Shown here: positions 13,287 to 23,744 of the stretch, in pieces
Numbering within the stretch: the first letter of the stretch is position 1
Layout of the letters: each line of letters opens with the position of its first letter
Origin: Litomosoides sigmodontis
Lineage: Eukaryota > Nematoda > Chromadorea > Rhabditida > Onchocercidae
Assembly (NCBI GenBank): GCA_963070105.1
Contig: OY718805.1
Span: 434,001-498,000 of the forward strand
Reading direction: 5' to 3'
DNA: 64,000 bases
Position numbers and translations under genes: made by a program
The notes under the pieces: model-generated
Database searches by the model: none
What the model was told of the DNA's origin: nothing
The model's input: the letters and a program-made list of their open reading frames with translations, nothing else

Positions 13287-16024
13287 TTACATACGCCTGA
13301 CATTTTCAGAACACTTCTCTTTCAAGGCTTTTTCTAGTACATTAATGCATTGATCGACTGATAACTGATCCTGAAAAAAGGTAACTATTGATAAATTTCG
13401 GAAAAGCAAAACATTATTTTTCCGGCAAAGCTGCATATTTTATACTGCCATTTAAAAAAGACTTACCGCCGGTAATTTGGAATATCCGATAATGGGGAGT
13501 TGTCGTAGGCAACGTCCACTCAAACCAGAAGCTCTTCTGTAAAAAGATTGCACCACAAAGTTACTTCTACAGTTCTCACTAATTTACCACGTTTTAGTAT
13601 GGTACTTGTTGCAATATGAGCTCAGTGATACTTAGTACATATATATTTCTTTTCACAGAAGAAATGCCTAGACGCAAGTCTAATAATGTTACTATAGTTA
13701 TACCGTGACAACTGCATAAGTCTCTCGCAATGTGGGTCGTTTGCGTACCGTTTAGGGAACCGTGGACTCGACTCCACAATTCCAATCTATAATAATTTAT
13801 CATAAAAAAAAGTGGTCTGAATTCTCCACCTGTTATTTTGGTTATCTTTCATCTTTCTCAGTGATTTTTTGTTGTATGTTTTCATGGAAACAAACGTTCC
13901 ACTGAGAATAAATTTTCAACTTTGAAGCTTACTTACTCTCTGCATTTCTTGAATACATGAACATAATATGGCATAGACCGCATTCGCTGAAGGGTAACCA
14001 ATGAAACGACTTAAATCTGTTCTATCTGTGAATGCCTCATCCAAACTCTGAAAATCAAAAAAAAAAACTGCGTACTGATAGTTGGCGCCAGAACCAAATA
14101 GACGTTGTAATAAATATTTGCCTTTTGACACAATAAATGCAGTTGTTGAATCCAGGGAATTTTGGAAAAGTCTCCACAGATAAAATTGTTTTGTTGGTGT
14201 TCAAAAACAAAAAAACCGACCTGTGTTATATTGGAAGTGGTGAAAATGAATATGTTATTACGTCGACGTATATGATCCACCTGAGTGAGGACAGCGTTTA
14301 CAGCTCGAATTGCATCCGTTGGTTCGTTTCGATTTAACGAAGCACTTCGAGCTGTCGTTAAGCTTTCCACCTTGAAAAGACAAGCGGCTATATAAATAAA
14401 ACCGAGTTATTTAACTATCAAATCTATATTATTTCAAAGACAAAGTTGAATTTACCCAACAAAAAGAGGCACTCTGATTCAATAAGACGATCCAATTGTT
14501 CGATACTTACTTCATCAATAAGCACAAAAACGAATGCTTTAGGATCTTCTGCGAGTTCTTCAATTTGTCTGAACATGTTATGAATCAATTTGCCACTCTA
14601 AAAAATAATGGAGTTTTAAAATTTGCTCAAATGATGCAATGCCGATAATAACACTAAGAGCAACAACAACCGTTGTTGGAAGCTTTGTTAAGTGTATTTT
14701 TAGTCAACGTTTGGAGGAAACAAAACAATAGTCTGCAGATCTCGAAGTAATCGAACACTTGTTCAACCTGGTAGCGTAGTATCAGATGGTTTACTGATAC
14801 TGCCACCAATAATAGATTTTCTAAAATATATTTCTCTATAGGTATCGCGGTGTTACCTCAGAAAAAAATTTTGAGAAAAGACCGTGACTGTTAATTTCCA
14901 CAAAATATATTCTTCCATATTTCTGGCTAAACCGTATAGCCAATTTTTGAGCCAATGCTTTGCAAAGCGATGTTTTGCCAGTTCCTGGTGGTCCTGTAAC
15001 GTATAGTGGAGGCATATTTAGATATTTAGAAGGTTTTGGACTAACACTGCAAGCATTCTAATACAAGGGAATGCTTGACTTCAAATCAATTTCGAATTAA
15101 CTACTGGTAAAAATATCAATTTCAGTTTTGTTGCAAAGATGCTCCAAGTACAGCAATTTATGAAATTAAAGCTACAGACCGTGCAATAAAATCAGTCGGT
15201 TGACTCTTAACACAGCTGAATTTGCATTTTTCTCCGAAAGTTTCGCTAGAGCATAGACATAAGAAAGTAGCTGAAAGCAAGTTTCATAAGCATGAATTTC
15301 GGAAACAGAACCGAAAAGTAGGGTGAAGAAAAACATTTAAATTTATAAAATTAATTAGGTTAATAACATTTAATGAGGATATTACTAACTCCCTCACGTT
15401 CATGAATTCAAATTTACAAATGCAGTTGCCGGATGATCTGTGAATCACACTTCAACTTACCTCATCTTTAATGGAATCATCAAAAATCAAATTTTCCCAC
15501 AACCCGTCAAATTCAAAACAAGGTAATTCCCACAGTAACGATCCGGCAGTATTTGGCTCCGAGTCATGCTCGCCTGACTGAGCTTCCAATGTTTGTGCAT
15601 CACGATTTAACAATTTGTAAAGATGCAGATTTGAAAGTGTAAGCGAAGTCTTGGATATTGCCAAGTATTCTCCTGAAAAAGAGACTGAAGGAAACAATTC
15701 AACTTTGGAATCGAAAAACAACGCAATTTACGTAAGCTACACTTTTAAAAATCATTGAAGTGATTTTAAAACATTAAAGATTAAACGAAAAAAGCAGCAA
15801 AAATCGAAAAAAGCGAACCTTCGGGAGCATCCGAACTAACAATAAATACGCTGCTAATTATTTTACTGAACTCTTTGTCAGTTGGTAATACTACTGGACG
15901 GCCATTACGAACATTCTCAATGGATAGAAGCGCTTCGTGAATTTCAGGTAACAACTTTTCAGCATCCTTTTTCGCGCTAAAATCTCGGAAATAATATGGA
16001 TAACGAAAAGTTCTCCTTATCGCT

Positions 16025-16090
<66 letters not shown>

Positions 16091-16363
16091 GAGCACATCC
16101 GACTCGTTCCCAAAAAGCAACTTCAGCTCGGAAATGGAAATCCTTATGTCTGTTGCGTAATTTCCAGTGTCTGTCTTCCGGTGGATAGATCTCGTTGAAT
16201 CCTGTTCTGATTCGATTAAGCTGGGCGCTTCATTACCCCACTTTCTGCATTGAACTTCGCCGAACACTTGATATAAGGAGTGAATTTCGAAAATAACCTT
16301 CATATGATCACACCGATCACGTGGAATTATCAAATCCGTTGGATAATGTCGCTTTGTCTTCAT
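13287..16363 (-). CDS. pch-2: PCH-2/TRIP13 AAA+ ATPase
   Basis: AAA+ ATPase that remodels HORMA-domain proteins (MAD2 in the spindle checkpoint, meiotic chromosome-axis HORMADs). Exons in transcript order: 16363-about 16107, 15976-15819, 15672-15461, 15270-15180, 14993-14857, 14597-14511, 14370-14221, 14047-13937, 13786-13632, 13536-13467, 13370-13287; about 440 residues. The first three exons match the substrate-binding N domain; Walker A is GPPGTGKTS, Walker B FVFVLIDE, followed by [20 protein letters not shown]; sensor 1 lies in FTTSNIT and sensor 2 in [11 protein letters not shown]. The first intron contains a tRNA-Asn gene and its donor is ambiguous: GT at 16103 or nearby fits the phase, whereas the GT right before the tRNA does not. 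The exon 9/10 boundary (donor GTATCA) is less certain. All ATPase motifs are intact. Confidence 0.95.
16021..16094 (-). tRNA. tRNA-Asn (GTT anticodon)
   Basis: Read on the minus strand: acceptor stem GCTCCCG/CGGGAGC with discriminator G, D stem GCGC/GCGC, anticodon stem TTCGG/CCGAA around the loop CTGTTAA (anticodon GTT), five-base variable region AGGTT, T stem GGTGG/CCACC with loop TTCAAGC. Every stem pairs fully, no intron, and the B box GGTTCAAGCCC is intact. A TTTT tract on the minus strand at 16009-16006, 12 bases past the 3' end, can terminate Pol III. The gene sits inside the first intron of pch-2, in the same orientation, 2 bases from a potential GT. It looks functional. Confidence 0.96.
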
Positions 16364-16401
16364 AATTAAAACGTTTAAATCGACGTTTTCAATAAGCTTA
16401 A

Positions 16402-16904
16402 ACGTGTGACTTCAAAAATCAAAGTTTATTGGAGCGGAACTTGCGAGAAAGAATTTTAAAGTATGTTAAGACACCAGTACGCTCATTAATGCATAACCCA
16501 GAAATAGATTCGAAAATCAGTTCCTACTACTACGGGTCAAATTGTTATCCCCAGACTGAGATCTCGCAGAATGAGTTACCATTTAAATCTAAAAATAAAG
16601 TCCTATCATTTCGGAACTAAAGTCGCATCTCCATTTGCAATGAGAATTGAAAAGCTTACATTGTTGGAGCCAGACGAATTTCCGCGTGAAACGACGGATT
16701 TGATGGGGCGACTGCTTGTTGTGTCTTAGGAATGCTCCTCATAATCATAGTCCAAATGAAAGAGCTAAGCTGTTTAATGAAGAATTTCACTGTATTCTTC
16801 ATTTTATGGATCCTTCTGGAAATTTGAAATGTAGACTTAAAAGAGTCATTTCAATAAAGATCATCATAGCAATACCTCATCCACTGACGTTACAAGCTAA
16901 CTAA
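16402..16904 (+). pseudogene. Unrecognised coding-like block split over three frames
   Basis: Three consecutive stretches read like protein but in different frames: 16402-16620 (contains RERILKYVKTPVRSLMHNPE), 16619-16729 (KVASPFAMRIEKLTLLEPDE) and about 16716-16904 (RNAPHNHSPNERAKLFNEEF). The first change is a shift of one base near 16618 with no room for an intron; the second lies near GTGTCTTAG, which could be an acceptor. The block starts about 40-60 bases from the pch-2 start, head to head. I do not recognise the protein. A decayed gene, a real gene with unseen introns, or chance are all possible; a decayed gene seems most likely. Confidence 0.3.
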
Positions 16905-18341
16905 CTCCTAACGAAGTTCAAACCTCCTAATCTGACCACCCCCACCTTTCCCCATTCCAACCTCTAGCTCCTGCAATTACTTCCACCTGTGGACAATAGC
17001 ATTTTTTCGCGCCATTATGATTTTCTTGAAAATTCTCTAAATAGCAGCGTTCTAACTACTGGGACGATTTGCGCTTCAAATTTATTCTTGTGGTCGAAGG
17101 GCGCGTGGTGAAGATGTTTGTCGCATTGGTGTTCTGTGTTAGTCTAACTTTACTCTACTGCGTCAAACTACGATTTCAACAACTGTAGCAGCTGGGATTA
17201 GACTGGCAATGGTTCATAATTGCCCATTGTTCAGAAATAGCTCCAAGTTCACTATGCATAATATCAAAATCTTGTTGATGGTTCTGGCCATGATCACGAT
17301 CGTTCATAATTATAATTCTACCGGTTGCAATGATTGTACTGCAGTTACAGTGATTCATATCATCGTGCCTGCCATTTCAGGTGTGAGACATGCTACAACT
17401 CAAGTAGCGGAAATTTGTAGAGAAAACTCATAAAAAATTTTCAGCAAGATGAAAGGGCAGTTTATGCGAAGGTCAATATTTGAAAGCCCGTACATCTTCT
17501 GCTCGGCTTGTCTACCGCTCTTTTGATTTCAGAGGGAGGAAATGATACTTTGAACTTTTTATCGTCGCTCATGGAAGTTTGAAGGTTGTGCCGTCGTCTC
17601 CCTCAACTAACTTTTTCATTAATAAGCTTTCCTGATAGTTTACATCCAGAATTTGGTAACTTTTAGACACCTCGTCCATCAGCAAGCAATAACGCTTAAA
17701 TAACATGAAGAAAATTCTAGTCCAACGTGTGTGTGTGTGTTGTACAACGTGGTTATCGTTGGATGATCTAGTTGAGAAATATCAATTGGTGCCAGCGGAA
17801 TCGCAAAGCGCCCCTGAATGTAATTAACTAAGTAGTTGTGAGAAAACTTCCTTGCGATCTTCCCTGCTAATGCTTAAGAGGAACGCCTGAGGAAGTCGTT
17901 CTTCGTCGGTCCCCTCTGCTCCCTCCTCCTATAAATAATTGCAGTTTTGGAGGATACATTTAGTCGTTCGATAAAACCACTTGCGTTGTCAAGGATACGA
18001 GCCTCAGGCAGCTTCATTCCTTTTCTCACCACACTGCTCTAGTTTTTATTCGGGAATTGAACATTTCGAATTTTGGATAAAGTCAATAATGAAAAATTTC
18101 AATAGTTTGGCAGTGATTAATGTCTAGGGATAGTTTATCGATCTAGGAGTATATGTTAGAGTTATTAAAACGATATCTGGATTTCTCTTCGTTATTGCAT
18201 TTTTAGTAGTAATTTACAAGTTTCCAAAATTTTCTTTCGGCCGTCTTTCGGCTTAAGTCTTTCGGCCGAAGAGAGTCAGTCTGCTTACACTAATTTTAAC
18301 ATTTCTAGAAGGATTATTTGTGCATATATATGCTTAATTAA
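16905..18341. other. Intergenic, upstream of tmem-138
   Basis: No exon supported. A short hydrophobic open frame starts at 17114 (MFVALVFCVSLTLLYC) but ends after 24 codons and has no partner. A (TG)n run lies near 17729. A palindrome-like repeat of TCTTTCGGCCG and TCTTTCGGC lies at 18233-18270. Confidence 0.5.
18161..18174 (+). promoter_or_regulatory. X-box-like site upstream of tmem-138
   Basis: GTTATTAAAACGAT matches 13 of 14 positions of the nematode DAF-19/RFX consensus RYYNYYWWRRNRAC (last base T instead of C), 197-210 bases before the tmem-138 ATG. DAF-19 drives cilium genes in C. elegans, and tmem-138 is one. A degenerate motif in AT-rich DNA; chance cannot be excluded. Confidence 0.3.
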
Positions 18342-18351
18342 ACAATTTCAG
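18341..18351 (+). promoter_or_regulatory. Probable spliced-leader acceptor of tmem-138
   Basis: AACAATTTCAG ends 19 bases before the tmem-138 ATG, a typical nematode trans-splice acceptor in sequence and spacing. Confidence 0.6.
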
Positions 18352-18370
18352 TTAAACGATAGTTGTAATA

Positions 18371-20149
18371 ATGGCTAGCAAATATGGTGTTTTACTATTT
18401 ATACAAATTGGTATGATACTGTTGGATCTTACATTTAATATTATCGATGCATTAATTGCAGCGGATAATACCATTCAGTTGATGCTTCATTTGTAAGACT
18501 CAGTGGTTGCTTTTAATTAAATTCACTTAAGCAGTGAGAAATTTAGTTTTGGACTAATCATTCTGAAGGAAATGAAAAATTAATAACATCAAAGATTGCA
18601 AAAATTTCGAGAGGAAGGTAAGAAAGGAAAGGGAGAGAGAGCGAGGAGGAGATGGAGATGGAGAGGGAGAGAGATGAGCTGGAGTGAAAGTTTGTAATAA
18701 ATAAATAAGTGTCGCAGTTTCTGATAGTTCGGGTAATACTGGTTAAAAATAAAACATGCCTAAATCAGTGTTTCGCCTTCACATGTCGGTGAGAGCAGAG
18801 CACTGGTATGCGAAGCTAACGGCACCACAGTGTCCCCTCCAACACTTACTGAAGCCGACGTCCACAACCAAGCACTTACCTATTCATTGACTGATTTCCC
18901 ATCTGCTAAATAAATATAAAAGATTGCAGGTTGCAAGACGCGCTAATTGTTCTCAGTATTGTCATCATTTTCATAGCTTTCGCCTCGACGTTCATCTTCC
19001 AAGCAGGCCTCATTGAACTGTTGCTGAGCAAGTTTGCGTCAACAATTGTCTTATCAGTTGTGTACTGCGCACTATCCATACTGCTTCACTTCTATGACAT
19101 GGTAAACTTCAACTTCGCCACTCTTTTTCATTGCGTATCGTTCAGGAGGAGCTGAAATTACGCCGCACTATACGGTATTTATTGACAGGATAATACCTTC
19201 AATGAGTGATTGTGAAGAAGGTTTCCTTTGCTTAGCTTATTCGACTCGTTATCATGAAATCAGTTAGCTAAAGTTAGTAGAGATTGCCTACTTCTCCTCT
19301 TCTTTTTTCGCGGGTGACGAGTTTTCGTCTGGAAAATTAATCCTAATTTGACGTTATTTTTTTATTCCAAATACAAAGTAAATGCTAAGTAAAAACATTT
19401 CAATGAACCCACATTTATTCATTTCAACGTTCTTTTTCTTGCGTAAGCATAAATTCCTGTACAACTGCCTTATATCAGCTTGCTGATTAGTGTATTGCCT
19501 ACTTTCGACTTGCTATAGTGCGTACTGTGCTAAACACGTAAGCCAGAAGTTGTCTTTCAAAAGGTCTATTGGTTTAAAATTAAAAGTTACGTGCCTTAAT
19601 TACAACATGTGTCTTGCAGCGTCAACGTTCGTTTGCAAACCGAAGTAAGTGGTCAACAGTTTTTTTTACACTGTACGTTTTGCAGCGAATCGGCAAGTTC
19701 ATATGCTATTCTTTTAGTTACCTTCCTAACTCATCTATTTACTTGTATTATAGCGCTAAGAAGTAAAAATCTGCTTACATTAAAAATCATTCGTTTATTT
19801 TTCGTGGATGACAGACGCTACACATGTGGTTAGATGATGAACAACTACATGGAGAAAGAAGAGAATAGCAAATAAATGGAACAAATAGCATTTAAATGTT
19901 GAAAAACAATCAAATTAAATTAAGAAGTAGAAAGCCCGGTAACTTCAATGCGATAAAAACGTTTCGAATTTTGCTTTAAAAATTGAAAATTGTTTTGATA
20001 AAAAATGCAATTTGACTAATATCAATTGTTTCATTTTAGCAGCAATATTACATTATTTCGCATACAAAAGAACCATACTTCTTCTATCAAATCCTAAGTA
20101 TCATCATGATTCAGAATGGATCCGTGAACAAATACGACGGAAAAATTAG
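18371..20149 (+). CDS. tmem-138: TMEM138, ciliary transition-zone membrane protein
   Basis: Four-pass membrane protein of the ciliary transition zone (in humans mutated in Joubert syndrome). Exons 18371-18492, 18930-19101, 19620-19692, 20040-20149; 158 residues against 162 in human. Landmarks: exon 2 reads FASTFIFQAGLIELLLSKF, close to human NTFVFQAGLVNLLFHKF, and then ALSILLHFYDM; exons 3 and 4 join as YVLQRIAAILHYFAYKRT, matching the human QRLAAVLYCYFYKRT with no gap. That join requires a GC donor (G|GCAAGT at 19693) with acceptor TTTTAG at 20039, so intron 3 is a GC-AG intron. Intron 1 holds a GA-rich stretch (18607-18672). Assignment rests on aligned length and motifs; confident. Confidence 0.93.
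18607..18672 (+). repeat. GA-rich low-complexity tract
   Basis: About 65 bases, almost entirely G and A, with imperfect GAGAGG and GGAGAT units, inside intron 1 of tmem-138. Confidence 0.7.
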
Positions 20150-20286
20150 CAACGTTAAGTAAACAGATTCACATTACCCCGAGTAAATATTCCAAAATTC
20201 GAAGATAACGAATTGCTCCTTGTAGTATCTCCTGTTTGCTCATTTTTTTGTTAATTGGATAGCTCGGAATTATTTATCGAAGCTGA

Positions 20287-20292
20287 AATAAA
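20287..20292 (+). other. Poly(A) signal of tmem-138
   Basis: AATAAA 138 bases after the tmem-138 stop and about 235 bases before the next plus-strand ATG at 20527; the spacing is compatible with an operon but does not prove one. Confidence 0.5.
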
Positions 20293-20526
20293 ATATTAAA
20301 TTATCTAAACGGCAAAGCATGAAACCAACGGCTTATTTAATTTTCAAAAAGAATAAAATTGTAAAGTGACAATTTCAAATCTAAAAACAAAATAGTCATA
20401 AGCAACAGTTATAAAAATTTATATCTCTTCAAAGACGAAACACCATGCATTTGCCTCGGTATATTTTAAAGCATATTTTATAAAAGCTGTCAACAGAGAT
20501 TAAAATTAAAAGCACTACTTGCAAAA

Positions 20527-20846
20527 ATGCGTTATTTATTTGAAGTTGACGATCTCGTCCCGTTCTATTCTGGCACATTACCTGGAAATCTTGGGCAGCA
20601 AACTATCAAAGTCTATGTAGGAAGTCTAGCCGAAAAAATCTACAATAATCCATCAAGTGCTCAAGTCAAAATGGCACCTTTTGTCCCTTAAAATTTTAGG
20701 TCATAAATAGTAACGAAAATATAACCTTTGAATCATCTATGCGAGCAATATCCTCAGCAATGGGTAATGTACTAAGCAGTGAACATCATTCAGTAGATTC
20801 AAATGGCCGATCATTTGATGCTTCATTAAGATTAAGTGATGCATGA
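20527..20846 (+). CDS. Unrecognised 94-residue protein
   Basis: Exon 20527-20664 begins MRYLFEVDDLVPFYSG and ends at a GTCAAA donor; after a 35-base intron (20665-20699, acceptor AAATTTTAG) the frame continues from 20700 as VINSNENITFESSMRAISSA and stops at 20846. Read without splicing, the first frame stops at once, and the second frame is open only after the acceptor, so the short intron is the simplest reading. No signal peptide or membrane helix; Ser- and Asn-rich C-terminus. Same strand as tmem-138 and 378 bases after its stop. I do not recognise a family; it could be a spirurid-specific gene or a remnant. Confidence 0.45.
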
Positions 20847-21442
20847 AAACAAGCAGCTTTCAATTCTCATACCAAATGATTTAAATTTGATGTTAGGCAA
20901 GAATTTAACCAAGGGTTTCGCCATTCACAACTGTCCTTTCATTCGAGCATTGACGATGTTCACAAGTGATGAAAGCATCATGACGTTATTATAAATTAGT
21001 GGGGTTTATTTTCCTCATTTGTCAGCAATCCATGAAGGGAAGTAATGATGGTTAGAAATGTGTCTCGAGTCAGGATATCCATGCTCAGGAGTGATAAGCA
21101 ATCTTATTCTAAGAACGTCGCGAGTTTTTGGTTCTCGGAATGATTACAGCTTCTAGATTTTAGATCATTTTAATTCACCAAATATGAACAAAGGAAATAA
21201 AAGTAGTACAAAAAGTTTATAACTATGAAAAAAAAATTAATAAGTTGATAGTTTGCGAAATTTCGCACAAAATAAAAGTTCAAATTTTGAAAACAATGAA
21301 AAAATCCAAGTGCACAAAATTTGAAAAGAAGACTGTTATCTTCCTACGGACCTCATAATTTTAACAACTCCAGAGAATTTGATAACCAAATAAATATTCA
21401 ATAATAAGACTGCAGAATACATTGAAACATTTCTTAAGTACG

Positions 21443-23705
21443 TTATACAACAAGTCGATAAGTAATATATCTTCCAGCAGTTTCGGATGGTCGAATAATT
21501 TTGACTACTTGTCCACGTCGTAAACCAAAATACCTAGCTACTGGATCACTCTGCTGAATTCGGGGTAACTGTGTATCTTTGAGTTTACTGAAAAAGAATT
21601 AACAATGAACAATCAGGAATAATCTGGGAGGTAATGTTTGATATGAAAATTAGTAAGAAAGCCATTCAGTACTAAAAATTCGGGATCAAGGTATCAACTT
21701 TGAATTTAATTTCATTACTAATAAACATGTAACTATCAACTTAATCATTCTTATCCTCCATTCTGTTCCTCCCATCGGCACAAATTCATTTTTTGATTCC
21801 TATGAATTTTCGTTATCACGGTCATATGATAAACTAAATAATACAATAAACTTACTATCGACCCAGTAATTCATTCTTTTCTTCATTTGTCATGACGACA
21901 TGCTCCGGTACCAACTCATGTTCCGTTATATTCACCATAAGTTCAGCTTCCAGAAATTGTTCTAAAGTATATTTTGGTGCCATATCGGCTATTGCCTGTA
22001 ATCAAATTCAGGTACACTAGTGGTAAAGGAGTTAACGTTACTAAATAGTTCAAAGTAGATGACGAAAGAAACATATATCGTTATTTCCTATACGGTGTGG
22101 AAAACACAGGAAGACAAACCAACAACTTTCAAAACGGAATTAAAATTAGATCCGTAAACTATATGCCAGAAATAAATTCTATACAGTTATGAATTCAGGA
22201 TAAAATACTGGGAGGAGAAACCAACGACAATTTTTAAGAGGTTTAATAAAAAATGACTAAATAACCAATTGAAGTCTGGTAACTTGTTGAAGAGAACGAA
22301 AGAAATTTCAAAATCATATAAATTGATCCTGCAGTAGCGTTATAAATGCTGAAAGATTCAAATGCCAAAACACTAACTAAAACCGTTCAAAACTAGGATT
22401 TAGCATTCAAGCTACCAAAATAAAACCTGTTTGGCTGACGGAGTCATACCAGTTTGTACGACAATAATTGCCCGTGTTATCGCCTGTTCTTGCATTTGCT
22501 GACAAATCGCCTAAAATGAAAAAAAATTAGTATTTGACGGTCAAAAATATGAAAAGGAATAAGCAGAAAGTGGATTGAATAGTACTGGACAATTATACAC
22601 GAACAAAAGAACGAATAATCTTCAAGAACGTGCAACTTTAAAAATTTATTCTAAAGAAAAAACAAAAAATTACTAACTTTAATCGTTTTGATCCCGATTT
22701 TAGAGTCTTCCGGGAAAAATACAAACATCTGGTCCGTAGGATCATCATTATGTGCTACCAAGACAGTTAATTCATTACGTGACGGATGTCGCTCACTTGG
22801 TTTATCACCAAAAGTTTCCTTGAAATTTTCCAACGTTTGATCCAATTCTTCCTGAGTTACCAAATATCCACGATCATGGCACATCTGTAGAACATAGCAC
22901 AAATAATTCAAAAGATTTCTTCAAAATCTGATGAGGTTTTATGAAACTACAGACTATAGCGGCACACTTCCATTCCATTCTAACGTATAAAAGTAACGCA
23001 GCTGTTCGTACATAGAGTACGGAACATCTTATAAAATATTTACTGAGCACTGTTTACTACTGACCAAAAAAAATCGTGCCGAACTTTTCTTAACTAGAGT
23101 TCTCATATATCAATGACTGACCATAAGTGCGTTGCGTCAGCAATTACTCACCAAATCCGGCCGAATAAAGTTGCTGATTTTTATTTTATGTGTATTTATT
23201 ACTCTTTTGTTATTAACATATCCATTCGCCACTATCTTGAAGAGCCATCATTTCAGTTGTCAGTAACACTGTTTTGTTAACGTCATACAGTTACTAACAA
23301 TATGACACATGGAACTGTCATAGATATGCCGCTTAATACAACAGTCATCACTTAGAAGCAGCATTTAACCGCCACTATTGCCTTGTCACTACAAACCCAT
23401 TCTTCAGCGTAAAATCTATCGGCAATTTGTCATTGTAAATTCAAACTCTAACGAAAACGTTCTTGTTTTTCCCACCTACCTTAATTCAAACTTAGCTAAT
23501 CGGCACTGTACAAAACATTCCCTAACGATTACATAAAATTGTTCGTGTATTTATTATCAATATATATTTGTCAGTGACATATTTCAAACATAGCAGAGGA
23601 CCACTGTTTTATAATCATTATATGCATAAACAAAACCAAGCTTACTTGCATGATTGTTTTTCGAACTCGCCATAATTTGTACGTTTCCAACTCGTCATCC
23701 GCCAT
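21443..23705 (-). CDS. rpb-5: RNA polymerase I/II/III shared subunit RPB5
   Basis: Common subunit of the three nuclear RNA polymerases, at the jaw that contacts downstream DNA. Exons in transcript order: 23705-23646, 22884-22678, 22510-22427, 21995-21856, 21587-21443; exactly 211 residues (human 210). The N-terminal jaw domain starts [20 protein letters not shown] and continues [18 protein letters not shown]; the C-terminal assembly domain contains [20 protein letters not shown] and [19 protein letters not shown], almost identical across eukaryotes. The ATG at 23705 follows a probable trans-splice acceptor by 28 bases. No oddities. Confidence 0.98.
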
Positions 23706-23733
23706 TGTTTCGACAAATGAGGAAGTCTTGTTG

Positions 23734-23744
23734 CTGGAAAGATA
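23734..23744 (-). promoter_or_regulatory. Probable spliced-leader acceptor of rpb-5
   Basis: On the minus strand GTTATCTTTCCAG ends 28 bases before the rpb-5 ATG with no ATG in between. Confidence 0.6.

Noticed and set aside
15977..16085. Continuation of the pch-2 first exon frame through the tRNA (reads [19 protein letters not shown])
   Set aside because: This is the familiar spurious translation of a tRNA gene, not protein.
17176..17433. Open frames on both strands near 17.2-17.4 kb
   Set aside because: No similarity, no splice partners; mirror-image frames of the same AT-rich sequence.
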